A DNA stretch of 64,000 bases from Clostridium sp. OF03-18AA. Its GTDB lineage: Bacteria; Bacillota; Clostridia; Lachnospirales; Lachnospiraceae. Each line of letters starts with the position of its first letter. Position 1 is the first letter of the stretch. Below are positions 46,695 to 56,339 of this stretch, one piece after another. The position numbers were made by a program, and so were the translations under genes. The stretch covers positions 19,126-83,125 of the forward strand of contig NZ_QUEP01000013.1 in NCBI RefSeq assembly GCF_003478035.1. The letters run 5' to 3'. The notes below the pieces were generated by a model. The model was not told the DNA's origin. It saw only the letters and a program-made list of their open reading frames with translations, and made no database searches.

Positions 46695-47447
46695 CTACAC
46701 CGGAATGATCCCAAACAGGATCGCGGCGATCATGCAGATAAAGGAGAATCCCCATACCCACAAGAAGTTGCTCTTGATGTGCTGGTTGATGTCCACATCC
46801 GCAAGGCCGACTCCGAGGAGTGTTGCCGGTACCATCGGGCTGATGAAGGTCGCGCAGTTTCTGCAGACTGCCATCGCTGCGGCGATCGGGAGCGCCGGGA
46901 TCCCGAAGCCCTCTCCGATGCCGATCATGACCGGAAGCATTCCGTAGAAGTAGCTGTCGGTGTCGAACGCGAGTGCGAGCGGCACGGAAAGGATACCGAT
47001 GACGAGCGGCAGATGACGGCCGAGGACTGCCGGGAGGAAGGTACTGATCAGTCCGGACATGCAGGTGATGACGCTCGTGGTCCCTTCGACCTCTTTTACA
47101 AGGACACCCATGAGGACAGCCGCCGCCATCAGAGTCGAACACATGGTCAGTGCCGGACCCGCATGATTGTTGATGATGACATCAAACATTCCGGCATCTG
47201 TCATGATCCCGAAGTACAGGACGCTGAATACGAACAGTGCCGCTGTCGGGCCGGTGCTGGAAAAGCCGCTCTTGATGAGTTTTGCAAGGTTGTCCCAGGT
47301 GTAGTATCCGGAAAGAACGAGGATCACACCGAGGATCATCGGGAATGTGATAAAAGCAATACTGGGGAGTGTCTTGCTCTTAAAAAGGGTAATGACGATG
47401 GCAATGATACATACAAAACCAAGAATACCGACTAACATTTCAGACAT
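46695..47447 (-). CDS. CitMHS-family citrate transporter, internally shortened
   Basis: 250 residues, against about 430 for the family. The N-terminal part (LVGILGFVCIIAIVITLF up to LYFGIMTDAGMFDVIIN) matches the start of CitMHS proteins. From HAGPALTMCSTLMAAAVLMGVL onward it matches the C-terminal half, including VIGILSVPLALAFDTDSYFYG and FISPMVPATLLGVGLADVD. About 180 central residues with several helices are missing without loss of frame. The ATG at 47447 follows AGGAGG at eight bases. Last gene of the citrate lyase operon, so citrate uptake is the expected role if it still works. Confidence 0.8.
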   Translation of the reverse strand: MSEMLVGILGFVCIIAIVITLFKSKTLPSIAFITFPMILGVILVLSGYYTWDNLAKLIKSGFSSTGPTAALFVFSVLYFGIMTDAGMFDVIINNHAGPALTMCSTLMAAAVLMGVLVKEVEGTTSVITCMSGLISTFLPAVLGRHLPLVIGILSVPLALAFDTDSYFYGMLPVMIGIGEGFGIPALPIAAAMAVCRNCATFISPMVPATLLGVGLADVDINQHIKSNFLWVWGFSFICMIAAILFGIIPV

Positions 47448-47531
47448 ACTCAAAACCTCCTTTATCTAAGGGGGTATACGCTGCGAAAACATGTCTGGGG
47501 AAACTGTTTTCGCAGCACCGGGACGGGCAGA

Positions 47532-49100
47532 TTACTGTTCATCCTCAAATTCATAGTCTTTGATCTTTCTGACCACATCGATGATGGTGCCGTCGCGGGC
47601 CTCGATCACGCCGACCACGCGGTCGTCAAACTGCACCGGATCCGGAGTTCCGACCATGGCGTACGCCTTATCGCGGAGCTCTTCGATCGTGCAGAACGGA
47701 AGGTCAACGCCTTTCATGCACTCGATGAGGTCCTGTCTTCTCGGGTTAATGGCGATTCCGTAGTCTGTGATGACAACGTCAACGGACTCACCAGGGGTCG
47801 TTACCGTTGTAACATTTGTACAGATTGCCGGGATTCTTCCCTGAAGCAGCGGAGCAATGACGATCGTACACTTCGCTCCCGCTGCCGTATCCGGATGTCC
47901 GCCCTGGGCACCTGTGATCATGCCGTCGGAACCGACAACGACGTTACAGTTAAAGTTTACGTCAACCTCAAGAGATGCAAGGATCACGAAATCCAGCTTG
48001 TTGACATAAGCACCCTTGTTGAACGGATTTGCGTACTCGGACGCGGAGATCTCGAAGTGGTTCGGATTTGTCTTGATGGACTCGATGGCACCCTGATCGA
48101 AATCCTGGGTATCAACGAGCTTGTTTACGAGGCCTTTCGCCAACAGCTCACACATCGGAGTTGTGATTCCGCCGAGGCCAAGTCCCATATGGATGCCTCT
48201 CTCTTCCATGATCTTTCCAAGGGAGATCGTGGAGGCGATGGAAGCTCCGCCGACACCTGTCTGGTAGGAGAAACCTTCCTTAAAATATGGGGTGTTGACA
48301 ACAAACTTTGTGCAGTAATCTGCCATCATGATCTTTCTGACATCCGTCGTCGGTTTTGCAGCACCTGTCGCGATCTTTGCCGGATTTCCAATCTCATCTA
48401 CGACACAAACGTAATCCACATCTACCATGGAGATGCTTGCCGGAATGTTCGGGAACGGAACGAGGCAGTCTGTCACGGCAACAACCTTATCCGCATACTG
48501 GGCATCGACCATCGCGTAGGATAATACGCCGCAGTCGCTCTTTCCGCCGTTTGCGCGCATGTTTCCGTACTCATCACATGTCGGAGCACCGATGAAGGCG
48601 ATATCGATATGGACTTCGCCGGACTCGATGGCGCGGACACGTCCGCCGTGGGAGCGCATGATCGCAAGGTTTTTTAACCGACCTGTGGAGATCGCCTCAC
48701 CGATCTTTCCGCGGACACCGGAGGACTGGATGCCGGTGATGGTGCCATCCTCGATGTACGGAACGATCGGATCGTGAGCTTTTCCTAAGGAGCTTGCACA
48801 GATCATGATGTCCTTGATGCCCATCTTATGAACCTCTTCCATGACCATGTTTACCACATAGTCACCCTCACGGAAATGATGATGGAAGGAAAGGACCATG
48901 CCGTCCTTAATGCCGCATTTTACGAGGGCATCATGGATGTTCTCGACAAGCTTGCTTCTTGTCGGATCGTTTAATGTACGGACGGTCGGAGCCGCCTTTG
49001 TATATTCGTAATTATCATAGGCATAGACGCCCTTGAACGGCTCCTTGCCTGTTGCTTTTAAGATCTCTTCGGGAATTTCTCTTCCAACTGCATTGATCAT
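47532..49100 (-). CDS. citF: citrate lyase alpha subunit (citrate:acetyl-ACP transferase)
   Basis: 522 residues, normal for CitF. Start MINAVGREIPEEIL, MVLSFHHHFREGDYVVNMVM near 75, and VVGSDGMITGAQGGHPDTAAG near 400 are typical. It exchanges acetyl for citryl on the acyl carrier subunit. One base separates its start from the citE stop. Operon order citD-citE-citF. Confidence 0.96.
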   Translation of the reverse strand: MINAVGREIPEEILKATGKEPFKGVYAYDNYEYTKAAPTVRTLNDPTRSKLVENIHDALVKCGIKDGMVLSFHHHFREGDYVVNMVMEEVHKMGIKDIMICASSLGKAHDPIVPYIEDGTITGIQSSGVRGKIGEAISTGRLKNLAIMRSHGGRVRAIESGEVHIDIAFIGAPTCDEYGNMRANGGKSDCGVLSYAMVDAQYADKVVAVTDCLVPFPNIPASISMVDVDYVCVVDEIGNPAKIATGAAKPTTDVRKIMMADYCTKFVVNTPYFKEGFSYQTGVGGASIASTISLGKIMEERGIHMGLGLGGITTPMCELLAKGLVNKLVDTQDFDQGAIESIKTNPNHFEISASEYANPFNKGAYVNKLDFVILASLEVDVNFNCNVVVGSDGMITGAQGGHPDTAAGAKCTIVIAPLLQGRIPAICTNVTTVTTPGESVDVVITDYGIAINPRRQDLIECMKGVDLPFCTIEELRDKAYAMVGTPDPVQFDDRVVGVIEARDGTIIDVVRKIKDYEFEDEQ

Positions 49101-49101
49101 C

Positions 49102-50001
49102 TTATAAATCCCCCTTATAAACGCCTGCTGCTTTCGCCATGGCGAGTGTTCTCTTTGCTCCGTCGTAGAATGCGATGTCGATCATCTTTCCATCAACGGT
49201 GAAGACTCCGATTCCCTTTGCCTTCTTGTCATCGATCTCGCGGACAACCTTCTCCGCGAAGATGATCTCTTTTTCCGACGGTGTGAAGACCTTATGGACG
49301 ATGGCGATCTGTCTCGGGTTTACGAGAGACTTTCCGTCGAAGCCCATCATCTTGATCATTCTTGTCTCATTCTCGAAGCCTTCCATATCGTCAAGGTTTG
49401 TGAACACTGTATCCCAGCACTGGACACCTGCCGCTCTCGCCGCCATGATCATATGCTGTCTCGCTCCCATGAGCTCCACTCCGGTTCCTGTGATCGTTGT
49501 CTGGAGGTCCTTTGTGTAATCTCCGCCAGATAAAGCGATTCCGATAAGTCTGTCAGAAGACTGACATACCTCCAAGGCATTTAAAACACCTTTGCAGGAC
49601 TCTAAGGCTGCCATTAAGAGCGTGCTTCCCTCCGGGCGTCCAAACTCTTTCTCTGCCGCAAGGACATGTTCCTCAACAGTCTTAACATCCTGTGCTGTCT
49701 CGGTCTTTGCAATACGGATCGTATCAGCACCTCCGGCAACACAGACACGGATATCCTCTTTCCAGTGCGGGGTATCAAGACCATTGATTCTTACGACTCT
49801 CTCAACACCGCGGTAATCGATCTCCTGAAGTGCATGATATAAGGAATATCTCGCTGCGTCCTTCTGGTTCTCCGCGACCGCGTCCTCGAGGTCTAACATG
49901 ATGGAGTCCGGTTTATAGATGTACGGATCCTTGATGAGACCCGGTTTCTGGCAGTTTAAAAACATCATGGATCTTCTTAAGCGTTTTTTATTCGGATGCA
50001 T
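49102..50001 (-). CDS. citE: citrate lyase beta subunit (citryl-ACP lyase)
   Basis: 299 residues. Seen: KKRLRRSMMFLNCQKPGL, KPDSIMLDLEDAVAENQKD with the acidic metal site, and VRINGLDTPHWKEDI. Cleaves citryl-ACP to acetyl-ACP and oxaloacetate. The ATG at 50001 overlaps the citD stop (TAATG). The longer frame from 50064 overlaps citD and is rejected. Confidence 0.96.
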   Translation of the reverse strand: MHPNKKRLRRSMMFLNCQKPGLIKDPYIYKPDSIMLDLEDAVAENQKDAARYSLYHALQEIDYRGVERVVRINGLDTPHWKEDIRVCVAGGADTIRIAKTETAQDVKTVEEHVLAAEKEFGRPEGSTLLMAALESCKGVLNALEVCQSSDRLIGIALSGGDYTKDLQTTITGTGVELMGARQHMIMAARAAGVQCWDTVFTNLDDMEGFENETRMIKMMGFDGKSLVNPRQIAIVHKVFTPSEKEIIFAEKVVREIDDKKAKGIGVFTVDGKMIDIAFYDGAKRTLAMAKAAGVYKGDL

Positions 50002-50300
50002 TATTTGATGACACCTCCCCACGGAAGATTTTCGGTGATGCCGTTGGAACGGTAGACCGCACACTCCACTCTCGCCTTTAATGTACAGTCGAGCGCTCCT
50101 TTGTCAAAGATCGTGACCTTTGCACTGTCCACGCCGAGACGCTCCAGGGTCTCCAGTGTGACTTTCCGGATCTGTCTGCCGTACTGATGGATCACGCTGC
50201 TCTCGATCGTGAGCTCGATCTTTCCTTCGCCCGGCTCCACGGTTACCTGGGCGTCACTGGATTCCAGTGTGCCGGCCATGGCTGTCTTCTTGATTTCCAT
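50001..50300 (-). CDS. citD: citrate lyase gamma subunit (acyl carrier protein)
   Basis: 99 residues. The serine that carries the phosphoribosyl-dephospho-CoA group is in MAGTLESSDAQVTVEP (about residue 14). The ATG at 50300 follows GGAGG; the longer frame from 50336 lacks family similarity. First gene of the operon. Confidence 0.95.
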   Translation of the reverse strand: MEIKKTAMAGTLESSDAQVTVEPGEGKIELTIESSVIHQYGRQIRKVTLETLERLGVDSAKVTIFDKGALDCTLKARVECAVYRSNGITENLPWGGVIK

Positions 50301-50382
50301 ATATTCCCTCCGTTTCTCATTATGCAGGATGCACAAATTTCGTTTGTTTTCCCGCCTGAGTTCTATAACTTTCTATGGCATT

Positions 50383-50412
50383 ACTATATCACTTGTATTT
50401 TTTTTAATCCAA
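50383..50412 (-). promoter_or_regulatory. predicted promoter of citDEF
   Basis: TTGGAT and TATAGT with an 18-base spacer on the minus strand, about 83 bp before citD. Confidence 0.55.
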
Positions 50413-50418
50413 TACATA

Positions 50419-50441
50419 TCCCTCTATAGCGAATATAGGGA
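50419..50441. promoter_or_regulatory. probable LysR-type binding site
   Basis: The near-palindrome TCCCTCTATA-GCG-AATATAGGGA lies immediately upstream of the citDEF -35 element and between the divergent citD and lysR genes. This is the usual place for a LysR activator site. Confidence 0.5.
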
Positions 50442-50497
50442 AATTCTTATGGGGCATCGGCTCGGTCCGGCGGCAGGAACGCTCCGGTTTCCCCGCG

Positions 50498-50526
50498 TTG
50501 TCTTTTCCGACCGGATGTGATAGAAT
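50498..50526 (+). promoter_or_regulatory. predicted promoter of the LysR-citX pair
   Basis: TTGTCT and TAGAAT with a 17-base spacer, 60 bp before the LysR start. Confidence 0.5.
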
Positions 50527-50585
50527 AGAAAGGAAAAACAGGAGTTTTATCTAACTGAGATAAAAAGTCAGGGGAGGACGCCTCT

Positions 50586-51479
50586 ATGAATGAAAAACAC
50601 ATGCAGTATGTTCTGACCGTCCTGAAGGAAGGCAGCTTTACAAACGCGGCAAAAAAGCTCTACGTTTCCCAGCCCTCTCTGAGCCAGATCATAAAGACCG
50701 CCGAGAGCAATCTCGGCGCCCCGATCTTTGACCGCTCCACCGATCCGATCACCCTGACGCCGGCCGGACAGCTCTACGTGGAGGCGGCGAGGCAGGTGAC
50801 AACGATCTCCACAAACTTGAGAAAACAGGTCGAGGAGCTGAGCAAGGAAGAATTCGGGACCATCCGCCTCGGGATCTCGGTCCAGCGCGGCATGGAGCTG
50901 TTACCGGAATTATACCCGCGTTTTAAGAAACGATTCCCCCATGTGGGGCTGGAACTCCATGAGCAGGGATCTGCGACCATGGAAAAAAGCGTCCTGGAGG
51001 GGGAAGTCGGGATCGCACTTCTCACGACATTCCCGCGCCACGAGGAACTGGTCTACGACCTGATCCAGGAGGAAAAGCTTGTCCTCATCGTGAACCGCGA
51101 ATGCGAACTTGCGAAACGGATCGCGCCCGGGACACCGATCGATATCCTGGAGGCGCGCGATGAGACCTTCATCTCCAGCCAGTCCGGTCACTCCGTCCGG
51201 ACGATCCAGGACTCCCTCTTTATCACGAGGGACATGAAGCCGAAGATCGACCTTGTCACGATCAGCATCGAGGTCGGAAAACATGTCGTTGCGGCGAGTC
51301 CTGTCGTGATGGCCTGTCCGGATTCCTATGTCGAGACTGATAACTCGCCGGATTCCGCCTACTTCTCCTATCCGATCCTCGGTGTGGAGAATCCAAGACA
51401 TTTTTACGCCTGCTACCGGAAGGACATGTATCTCACAAAATATATGAAAGGATTTCTTGAGATCCTGCATGAGATCTGA
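50586..51479 (+). CDS. LysR-family transcriptional regulator of citrate genes
   Basis: 297 residues. Winged helix-turn-helix at 1-60 (YVLTVLKEGSFTNAAKKLYV, SQPSLSQIIKTAESNLG), then a substrate-binding domain starting IRLGISVQRGMELLPELYP. GGGAGG precedes the start. Divergent from citDEF and directly followed by citX, so control of citrate fermentation is likely. Ligand probably citrate; this is inferred. Confidence 0.9.
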   Translation: MNEKHMQYVLTVLKEGSFTNAAKKLYVSQPSLSQIIKTAESNLGAPIFDRSTDPITLTPAGQLYVEAARQVTTISTNLRKQVEELSKEEFGTIRLGISVQRGMELLPELYPRFKKRFPHVGLELHEQGSATMEKSVLEGEVGIALLTTFPRHEELVYDLIQEEKLVLIVNRECELAKRIAPGTPIDILEARDETFISSQSGHSVRTIQDSLFITRDMKPKIDLVTISIEVGKHVVAASPVVMACPDSYVETDNSPDSAYFSYPILGVENPRHFYACYRKDMYLTKYMKGFLEILHEI

Positions 51480-51486
51480 GGTTTTT

Positions 51487-52083
51487 ATGGAAAAATTTTT
51501 ATGGAATGATCCAGAAATAGAACAGTTATTATTAAATGACGCAGAAAAAGAAACATTAGAAAAATTCATCGGTGCCGATGCCGAGCTTCCGGATATGTTA
51601 AACGCCAGGGAACGGCGCGTCTGGATGCAGGAACAGCTTCTCTCCGAATTTCCCGGCGTTCTCGTCTCCTTCACCTTAAATATTCCGGGGCAGGTCAAGG
51701 TCCTGCCGCTTGTTCCGGAGGCATTTGCCTTTGCACTTTCGGAGATCGTTTCCGCGTTGGATACCGCAAAGATCCCGGTCTTAAAGCGCAGCCTAATCCT
51801 CGATAAGACCGGTCCGGAGGCATTTCTCTGCGTGGATGCGGATGCGCTCGCTGTAAAACGCCTTCTCGTGCCGTTAGAGGACGCGTCCGATCTCGGAAGA
51901 CTCTACGACATCGATATCATCGGGCGGGATGGAAAAAAGATCTCAAGAAGTGACATCGGGCAGCCGGGCCGGACCTGTCTCCTCTGCGGCCGCCCTGCGC
52001 GGGAATGTTCCAGAAGCCGGGCCCACTCGGTCGCAAAGCTGACGGAACGGATCAACGCGATCTTTCATGAACACTTTTCATGA
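51487..52083 (+). CDS. citX: holo-citrate lyase synthase (apo-citrate lyase transferase)
   Basis: 198 residues. Attaches the 2'-(5''-triphosphoribosyl)-3'-dephospho-CoA group to CitD. The family motif GRTCLLCGRPARECSRSRAH is intact near the C-terminus. The ATG at 51487 follows TGAGG; the longer frame from 51457 overlaps the LysR gene. citC and citG are not in the window, so they must lie elsewhere or be replaced. Confidence 0.92.
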   Translation: MEKFLWNDPEIEQLLLNDAEKETLEKFIGADAELPDMLNARERRVWMQEQLLSEFPGVLVSFTLNIPGQVKVLPLVPEAFAFALSEIVSALDTAKIPVLKRSLILDKTGPEAFLCVDADALAVKRLLVPLEDASDLGRLYDIDIIGRDGKKISRSDIGQPGRTCLLCGRPARECSRSRAHSVAKLTERINAIFHEHFS

Positions 52084-52110
52084 AGCAGATCCGATCCGCC
52101 CATTCCCACA

Positions 52111-52141
52111 CTCGGGAGATACTCTTAGAGAGTCTCCCGAG
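52111..52141 (+). terminator. hairpin after citX
   Basis: CTCGGGAGA (52111-52119) pairs with TCTCCCGAG (52133-52141). No T-run follows, so termination is uncertain. Confidence 0.4.
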
Positions 52142-52202
52142 CGTACACATATCAGACAATCTTAGAATTTATGATCGATAAAACGAAAGGAACTCATACA
52201 CC

Positions 52203-53945
52203 ATGGCATTTGACGGAATCGTGATCGCGAACCTTGTCCGCGACCTGAACGAAAAGATCGCCTCCGGCAGGATTTCAAAGATCGCCCAGCCGGAAAAGGA
52301 CGAATTACTCTTTACCATTAAAGGAAACCGGGAGAACGTGCGTCTGCTCATATCGGCAAACGCCAGTCTCCCACTCCTCTATTTTACATCAAACAACAAA
52401 CCGAGCCCGATGACGGCTCCGAACTTCTGCATGCTTTTAAGAAAGCATATCGCAAACGGCAGGATCATCTCCGTGACCCAGCCGGGACTGGAGCGGATCG
52501 TCCGGATCGAGGTCGAGCATCTCGATGAGATGGGCGATCTCCGGAGAAAATTCATCGTGATCGAGCTCATGGGAAAACACAGCAACATCATCTTCTGCGA
52601 TGAGAACAACGTGATCCTCGACAGCATCAAACATATCTCCGCACAGGTAAGCTCTGTCCGAGAGGTACTCCCGGGACGCGATTACTTTATCCCGCACTCC
52701 GGGGAGAAGAAAGATCCGCTGACGATCACGGAGACAGAATTTAAGGAACTCCTGCACAACACCCCGCAGAACCTCTCAAAGGCCCTCTACATGGATCTCA
52801 CCGGTTTAAGCCCGGTCATTGCCGCCGAGATCTGCCACCTTGCATCACTCGACGGGGATGTCTCCGCGAAGGAATTTTCCGATGCGGAACTCACACATCT
52901 CTTCCACGCGTTCACCTGGATCATGGACGATGTCCGCGAAGGCAATTTTACGCCGAATATCATCTATGAAGGCGAGAAACCGGTCGAATTCGCATCGGTA
53001 CCGCTCACGATGATGGAAGGCGGCAATTATAAGACCGTGAACTTTTCCTCCATCAGTGAACTTTTAGAGCGCTACTATGCGGAAAAGAACATGGTATCCA
53101 GGATCCACCAGAAATCCACGGACCTCAGAAAGATCATCTCCAACGCTTTGGAGCGCAGCGTCCGGAAGCTGGATCTGCAGACTAAGCAGTTAAAGGATAC
53201 GGAAAAGCGGGAAAAATACAGGATCTACGGAGAACTTTTAAATACCTACGGGTACGGTCTCTCCGGCGGAGAAAAGAGTTTTAAGTGTCTGAATTATTAC
53301 GACAATACAGAGATCACGATCCCGCTGGATCCGACGATGACGGCTCAGGAGAACGCGAAGCGGTATTTTGACAAGTACAATAAACAGAAGCGGACTTATG
53401 AGGCCGTCACCGAGCAGCTCGCACAGACGAAGGCGGAGATCGCCCACCTGGAATCCATCAGCACATCGATGGACATCGCAAGACTCGAGGAGGACCTTGT
53501 CCAGATCAAGGAAGAGCTCACGGAGTATGGCTATATCAAGCGCCACTACACAGGCGGCAAAAAGGTGAAGATCACAAGCCGCCCGTTCCACTACCTTTCC
53601 AGCGACGGATTCCACATCTATGTTGGAAAAAACAACTACCAGAATGAAGAACTCGACTTCAAGTTTGCCAACGGCGGTGACTGGTGGTTCCACGCAAAAG
53701 GAATCCCGGGCTCCCATGTCATCGTAAAGACTGAGGGAAAAGAGCTCCCGGACCGCGTGTTTGAGGAAGCCGGTGCGCTGGCTGCCTACTACTCCAAAGG
53801 CCGCGGGAATGAGAAGGTCGAAGTCGACTATATCCAGCGGAAGAACTTAAAAAAAGTTCCCGGAGCCGCACCAGGTTTCGTTGTCTATCACACCAACTAC
53901 TCTCTGATGGCAGTTCCGGGAATCCCGGTGCAGGAAGTAAAGTAG
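52203..53945 (+). CDS. rqcH: Rqc2/RqcH homologue (NFACT protein, 'fibronectin-binding')
   Basis: 580 residues. NFACT-N domain at 1-180 (MAFDGIVIANLVRDL...KIASGRISKI), a coiled-coil central part at about 270-420 and the NFACT-R domain (YHYLSSDGFHIYVGKNNYQN, seen as FHYLSSDGFHIYVG, then GGDWWFHAKGIPGSHVIVK). In Bacillus RqcH adds alanine tails to peptides on split 50S subunits for degradation. Convergent with cbiC eight bp away. Confidence 0.94.
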   Translation: MAFDGIVIANLVRDLNEKIASGRISKIAQPEKDELLFTIKGNRENVRLLISANASLPLLYFTSNNKPSPMTAPNFCMLLRKHIANGRIISVTQPGLERIVRIEVEHLDEMGDLRRKFIVIELMGKHSNIIFCDENNVILDSIKHISAQVSSVREVLPGRDYFIPHSGEKKDPLTITETEFKELLHNTPQNLSKALYMDLTGLSPVIAAEICHLASLDGDVSAKEFSDAELTHLFHAFTWIMDDVREGNFTPNIIYEGEKPVEFASVPLTMMEGGNYKTVNFSSISELLERYYAEKNMVSRIHQKSTDLRKIISNALERSVRKLDLQTKQLKDTEKREKYRIYGELLNTYGYGLSGGEKSFKCLNYYDNTEITIPLDPTMTAQENAKRYFDKYNKQKRTYEAVTEQLAQTKAEIAHLESISTSMDIARLEEDLVQIKEELTEYGYIKRHYTGGKKVKITSRPFHYLSSDGFHIYVGKNNYQNEELDFKFANGGDWWFHAKGIPGSHVIVKTEGKELPDRVFEEAGALAAYYSKGRGNEKVEVDYIQRKNLKKVPGAAPGFVVYHTNYSLMAVPGIPVQEVK

Positions 53946-53952
53946 CGAACCG

Positions 53953-54639
53953 CTATCGTCCTCCCGCCTCATATAACAGTGCGTTGCAGATCGCCGCGGC
54001 GATATTGCTCCCGCCTTTTCGTCCTCTGGCGACGATCGCCGGGACATCCGTCCGAAGGATCAGTTCCTTTGCCTCGACTACGTTCACGAATCCGACCGGT
54101 ACTCCGATGATGAGCGCCGGCCGGATCTTTTTTTCTTCGATCAGCTCATAGAGGCGCATTAACGCCGTCGGCGCGTTTCCGACTGCATAGATACACTCCG
54201 GATAAAGTCGCGCCGCCTTTTCGGCGCTGACCGCGGATCTCGTCATCCCGCTCGCCTTTGCAGCTTCCTTTACATCCTCATCCCCGATAAAGCAGTGCAC
54301 ATCGATCCCGAATTTTCTGGCCGCCGTCTTGTTGATCCCGGATGCCGCCATCGTCGTATCGGTGATGATCGGAAGCCCCCGGTGGATCGCCTCTTTTGCC
54401 AGTCCGATCGCGCCTTCTGTGATCGTGAGGGTGTCGCGGTAGGAGAAATCGGCGGTGGTATGGATCACACGGAAGAGAACCGGAAGTGCATCAGCCGGAT
54501 ACCGGGAAACAAATTCCTCGCCCAGCTCTCCTTTTATGATCTCAAAACTCTTTTTTTCGATCTCCATCGGGCGGGTTGTCAAGAAATCGATCCCCGTCCG
54601 CTTTTTTAATTCTTCGGTCCAGTCAAGTCCACTCATCAT
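53953..54639 (-). CDS. cbiC: precorrin-8X / cobalt-precorrin-8 methylmutase
   Basis: 228 residues. Moves a methyl group from C-11 to C-12 of the corrin ring. The catalytic histidine region is [11 protein letters not shown] (about 58-68), with [11 protein letters not shown] and [16 protein letters not shown]. The ATG at 54639 overlaps the cobQ stop by four bases. Last gene of the cobalamin operon in this window; cbiD, E, F, G, H, J, K, L and T are not present here. Confidence 0.95.
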   Translation of the reverse strand: MMSGLDWTEELKKRTGIDFLTTRPMEIEKKSFEIIKGELGEEFVSRYPADALPVLFRVIHTTADFSYRDTLTITEGAIGLAKEAIHRGLPIITDTTMAASGINKTAARKFGIDVHCFIGDEDVKEAAKASGMTRSAVSAEKAARLYPECIYAVGNAPTALMRLYELIEEKKIRPALIIGVPVGFVNVVEAKELILRTDVPAIVARGRKGGSNIAAAICNALLYEAGGR

Positions 54640-56255
54640 CTCACATCCTTTCGTTCCAGGATCCGGTAGATCATATCCATATCCAGATTTTCCCGGATAA
54701 TCTTAGCCATCTTGTCATACTGCTCTTCTTTATACTTTGCCATCGAGAATGTTTCCCCGTTTTCATATGTCTCCGGACGAACACCTTTTCTCTCTGCGAG
54801 GAAATAGCGGATCGCATGCTGCATCTCTTCTGTGTCGAATACTCCGTGGACATAGGTTCCGAATACGTTTCCGCTGATACAGCCGTCTTCTTTCCCACCG
54901 GCCGGAGCTCCATTCGGATTCGAATCCGTTTTATATCCTGAACGCGCATCGGAATCCGTCGCCATCGCTGCGATATTTTCCCCATTTTCGTACTGGATCC
55001 ACGAAAACGGCTGTCCGCCGTCCCGGATCGTCTCTCCCATATGAATCTCATATCCGTTGATCTTTACCGGTACTCCATCGTTTGAAAACCCGGCTGCCGT
55101 TCCATTTACTCTCGTCCTCGTCTTCTTCTCCGCAAAGATCGTGCGGATCGGCAGGAGCTCCATGCCGCGCATCGTTCCGCCTTCTTCCACACCATGCGGA
55201 TCGGAAAGACTCGTTCCCAGCATCTGGAACCCGCCGCAGACGCCGATGACCGGGATCCCTTTTCCCGCCATCCGCGTGATTACAGCTTCCAGCCCGTTCT
55301 GGCGGAGCCACTTGAGATCTCCCATGGTGTTCTTTGTCCCAGGGAGGATGATGAGATCCGATCCGGTCAGTTCCTCCGGACGGCTCACATAAGAAAGCGC
55401 GATCCCCGGCAGTCGCTCCAGTGCATTAAAGTCCGTGAAATTCGAGATCCTCGGAAGCCGGATCACGGAGATCTTCGCAAAAGCCGCATGGCTGGAGCGG
55501 TCAAGAAGAGGTCCGGTTCCATGTTTTTCTGTCAGGCGCTCCGAGAGGCTGTCCTCATCGTCCACGTCCACATCCATGTACGGGATCACACCCGCAAACG
55601 GGATCCGGATCCGCTCATAGAGCATGGAAAGACCCGGTTTTAAGATCTCTTTATCCCCGCGGAACTTATTGATCACGAAGGCGCGGATCCGCTTCCGCTC
55701 CGCTTCTGTGAGCAGGGCCGCTGTCCCGTAGAGCTGGGCGAAAACACCGCCCCGGTCGATGTCCCCGGCGAGAAGTACCGGCGCATCCAGCATCTCGGCG
55801 AGTCCCATGTTCACGATATCGTTTTCCCTCAAGTTGATCTCGGCCGGACTTCCCGCGCCTTCCACAACGATCACATCGAAGCGGGATGCCAGGGAATTGT
55901 AGGCATCCATGATGTCCGGGATCAGACTCTTTTTCATCTTAAAATACTCCGCCGCCGGATAATTACCGCGGACCTCGCCGTTCACGATGAGCTGGGATCC
56001 CATGTTCGAGGTCGGCTTTAAAAGGATCGGGTTCATCGCCGCCTCCGGCTCGATTCCGGCTGCCTCCGCCTGCATGACCTGGGCCCGTCCCATCTCAAGC
56101 CCGTCCCGCGTAATATAAGAATTCAGGGCCATATTCTGGGACTTAAACGGTGCAGTCCTGAGCCCGTCCTGCTTAAAGATCCGGCAGAGCCCCGCCGCAA
56201 GAAAACTCTTCCCCGCATTCGACATGGTCCCCTGGATCATGATCACTTTTGCCAT
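54636..56255 (-). CDS. cobQ: cobyric acid synthase (CobQ/CbiP)
   Basis: 539 residues, slightly longer than the usual about 500. ATP-dependent amidation of cobyrinate side chains. Synthetase domain has the P-loop-like [10 protein letters not shown] at residue 9, and the glutaminase triad is in [10 protein letters not shown] (Cys near 340) and [10 protein letters not shown] (His near 470). The extra length is an insert rich in Ser/Gly/Asp before the last motif ([20 protein letters not shown]). It lies 85 bp after the three-gene cassette. Confidence 0.95.
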   Translation of the reverse strand: MAKVIMIQGTMSNAGKSFLAAGLCRIFKQDGLRTAPFKSQNMALNSYITRDGLEMGRAQVMQAEAAGIEPEAAMNPILLKPTSNMGSQLIVNGEVRGNYPAAEYFKMKKSLIPDIMDAYNSLASRFDVIVVEGAGSPAEINLRENDIVNMGLAEMLDAPVLLAGDIDRGGVFAQLYGTAALLTEAERKRIRAFVINKFRGDKEILKPGLSMLYERIRIPFAGVIPYMDVDVDDEDSLSERLTEKHGTGPLLDRSSHAAFAKISVIRLPRISNFTDFNALERLPGIALSYVSRPEELTGSDLIILPGTKNTMGDLKWLRQNGLEAVITRMAGKGIPVIGVCGGFQMLGTSLSDPHGVEEGGTMRGMELLPIRTIFAEKKTRTRVNGTAAGFSNDGVPVKINGYEIHMGETIRDGGQPFSWIQYENGENIAAMATDSDARSGYKTDSNPNGAPAGGKEDGCISGNVFGTYVHGVFDTEEMQHAIRYFLAERKGVRPETYENGETFSMAKYKEEQYDKMAKIIRENLDMDMIYRILERKDVR

Positions 56256-56339
56256 TTTGATTCCTCCACTGTGTGGTGTTTCACTTTTTCAGTCATGTTG
56301 TCTTCCTGCGTGAATTTGCATCCACTCGGGAATATTATT

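Noticed and set aside
46504..46947. 147-residue plus-strand frame with hydrophobic start
   Set aside because: It crosses the citrate operon terminator and is antisense to the CitMHS gene; composition follows from the opposite strand.
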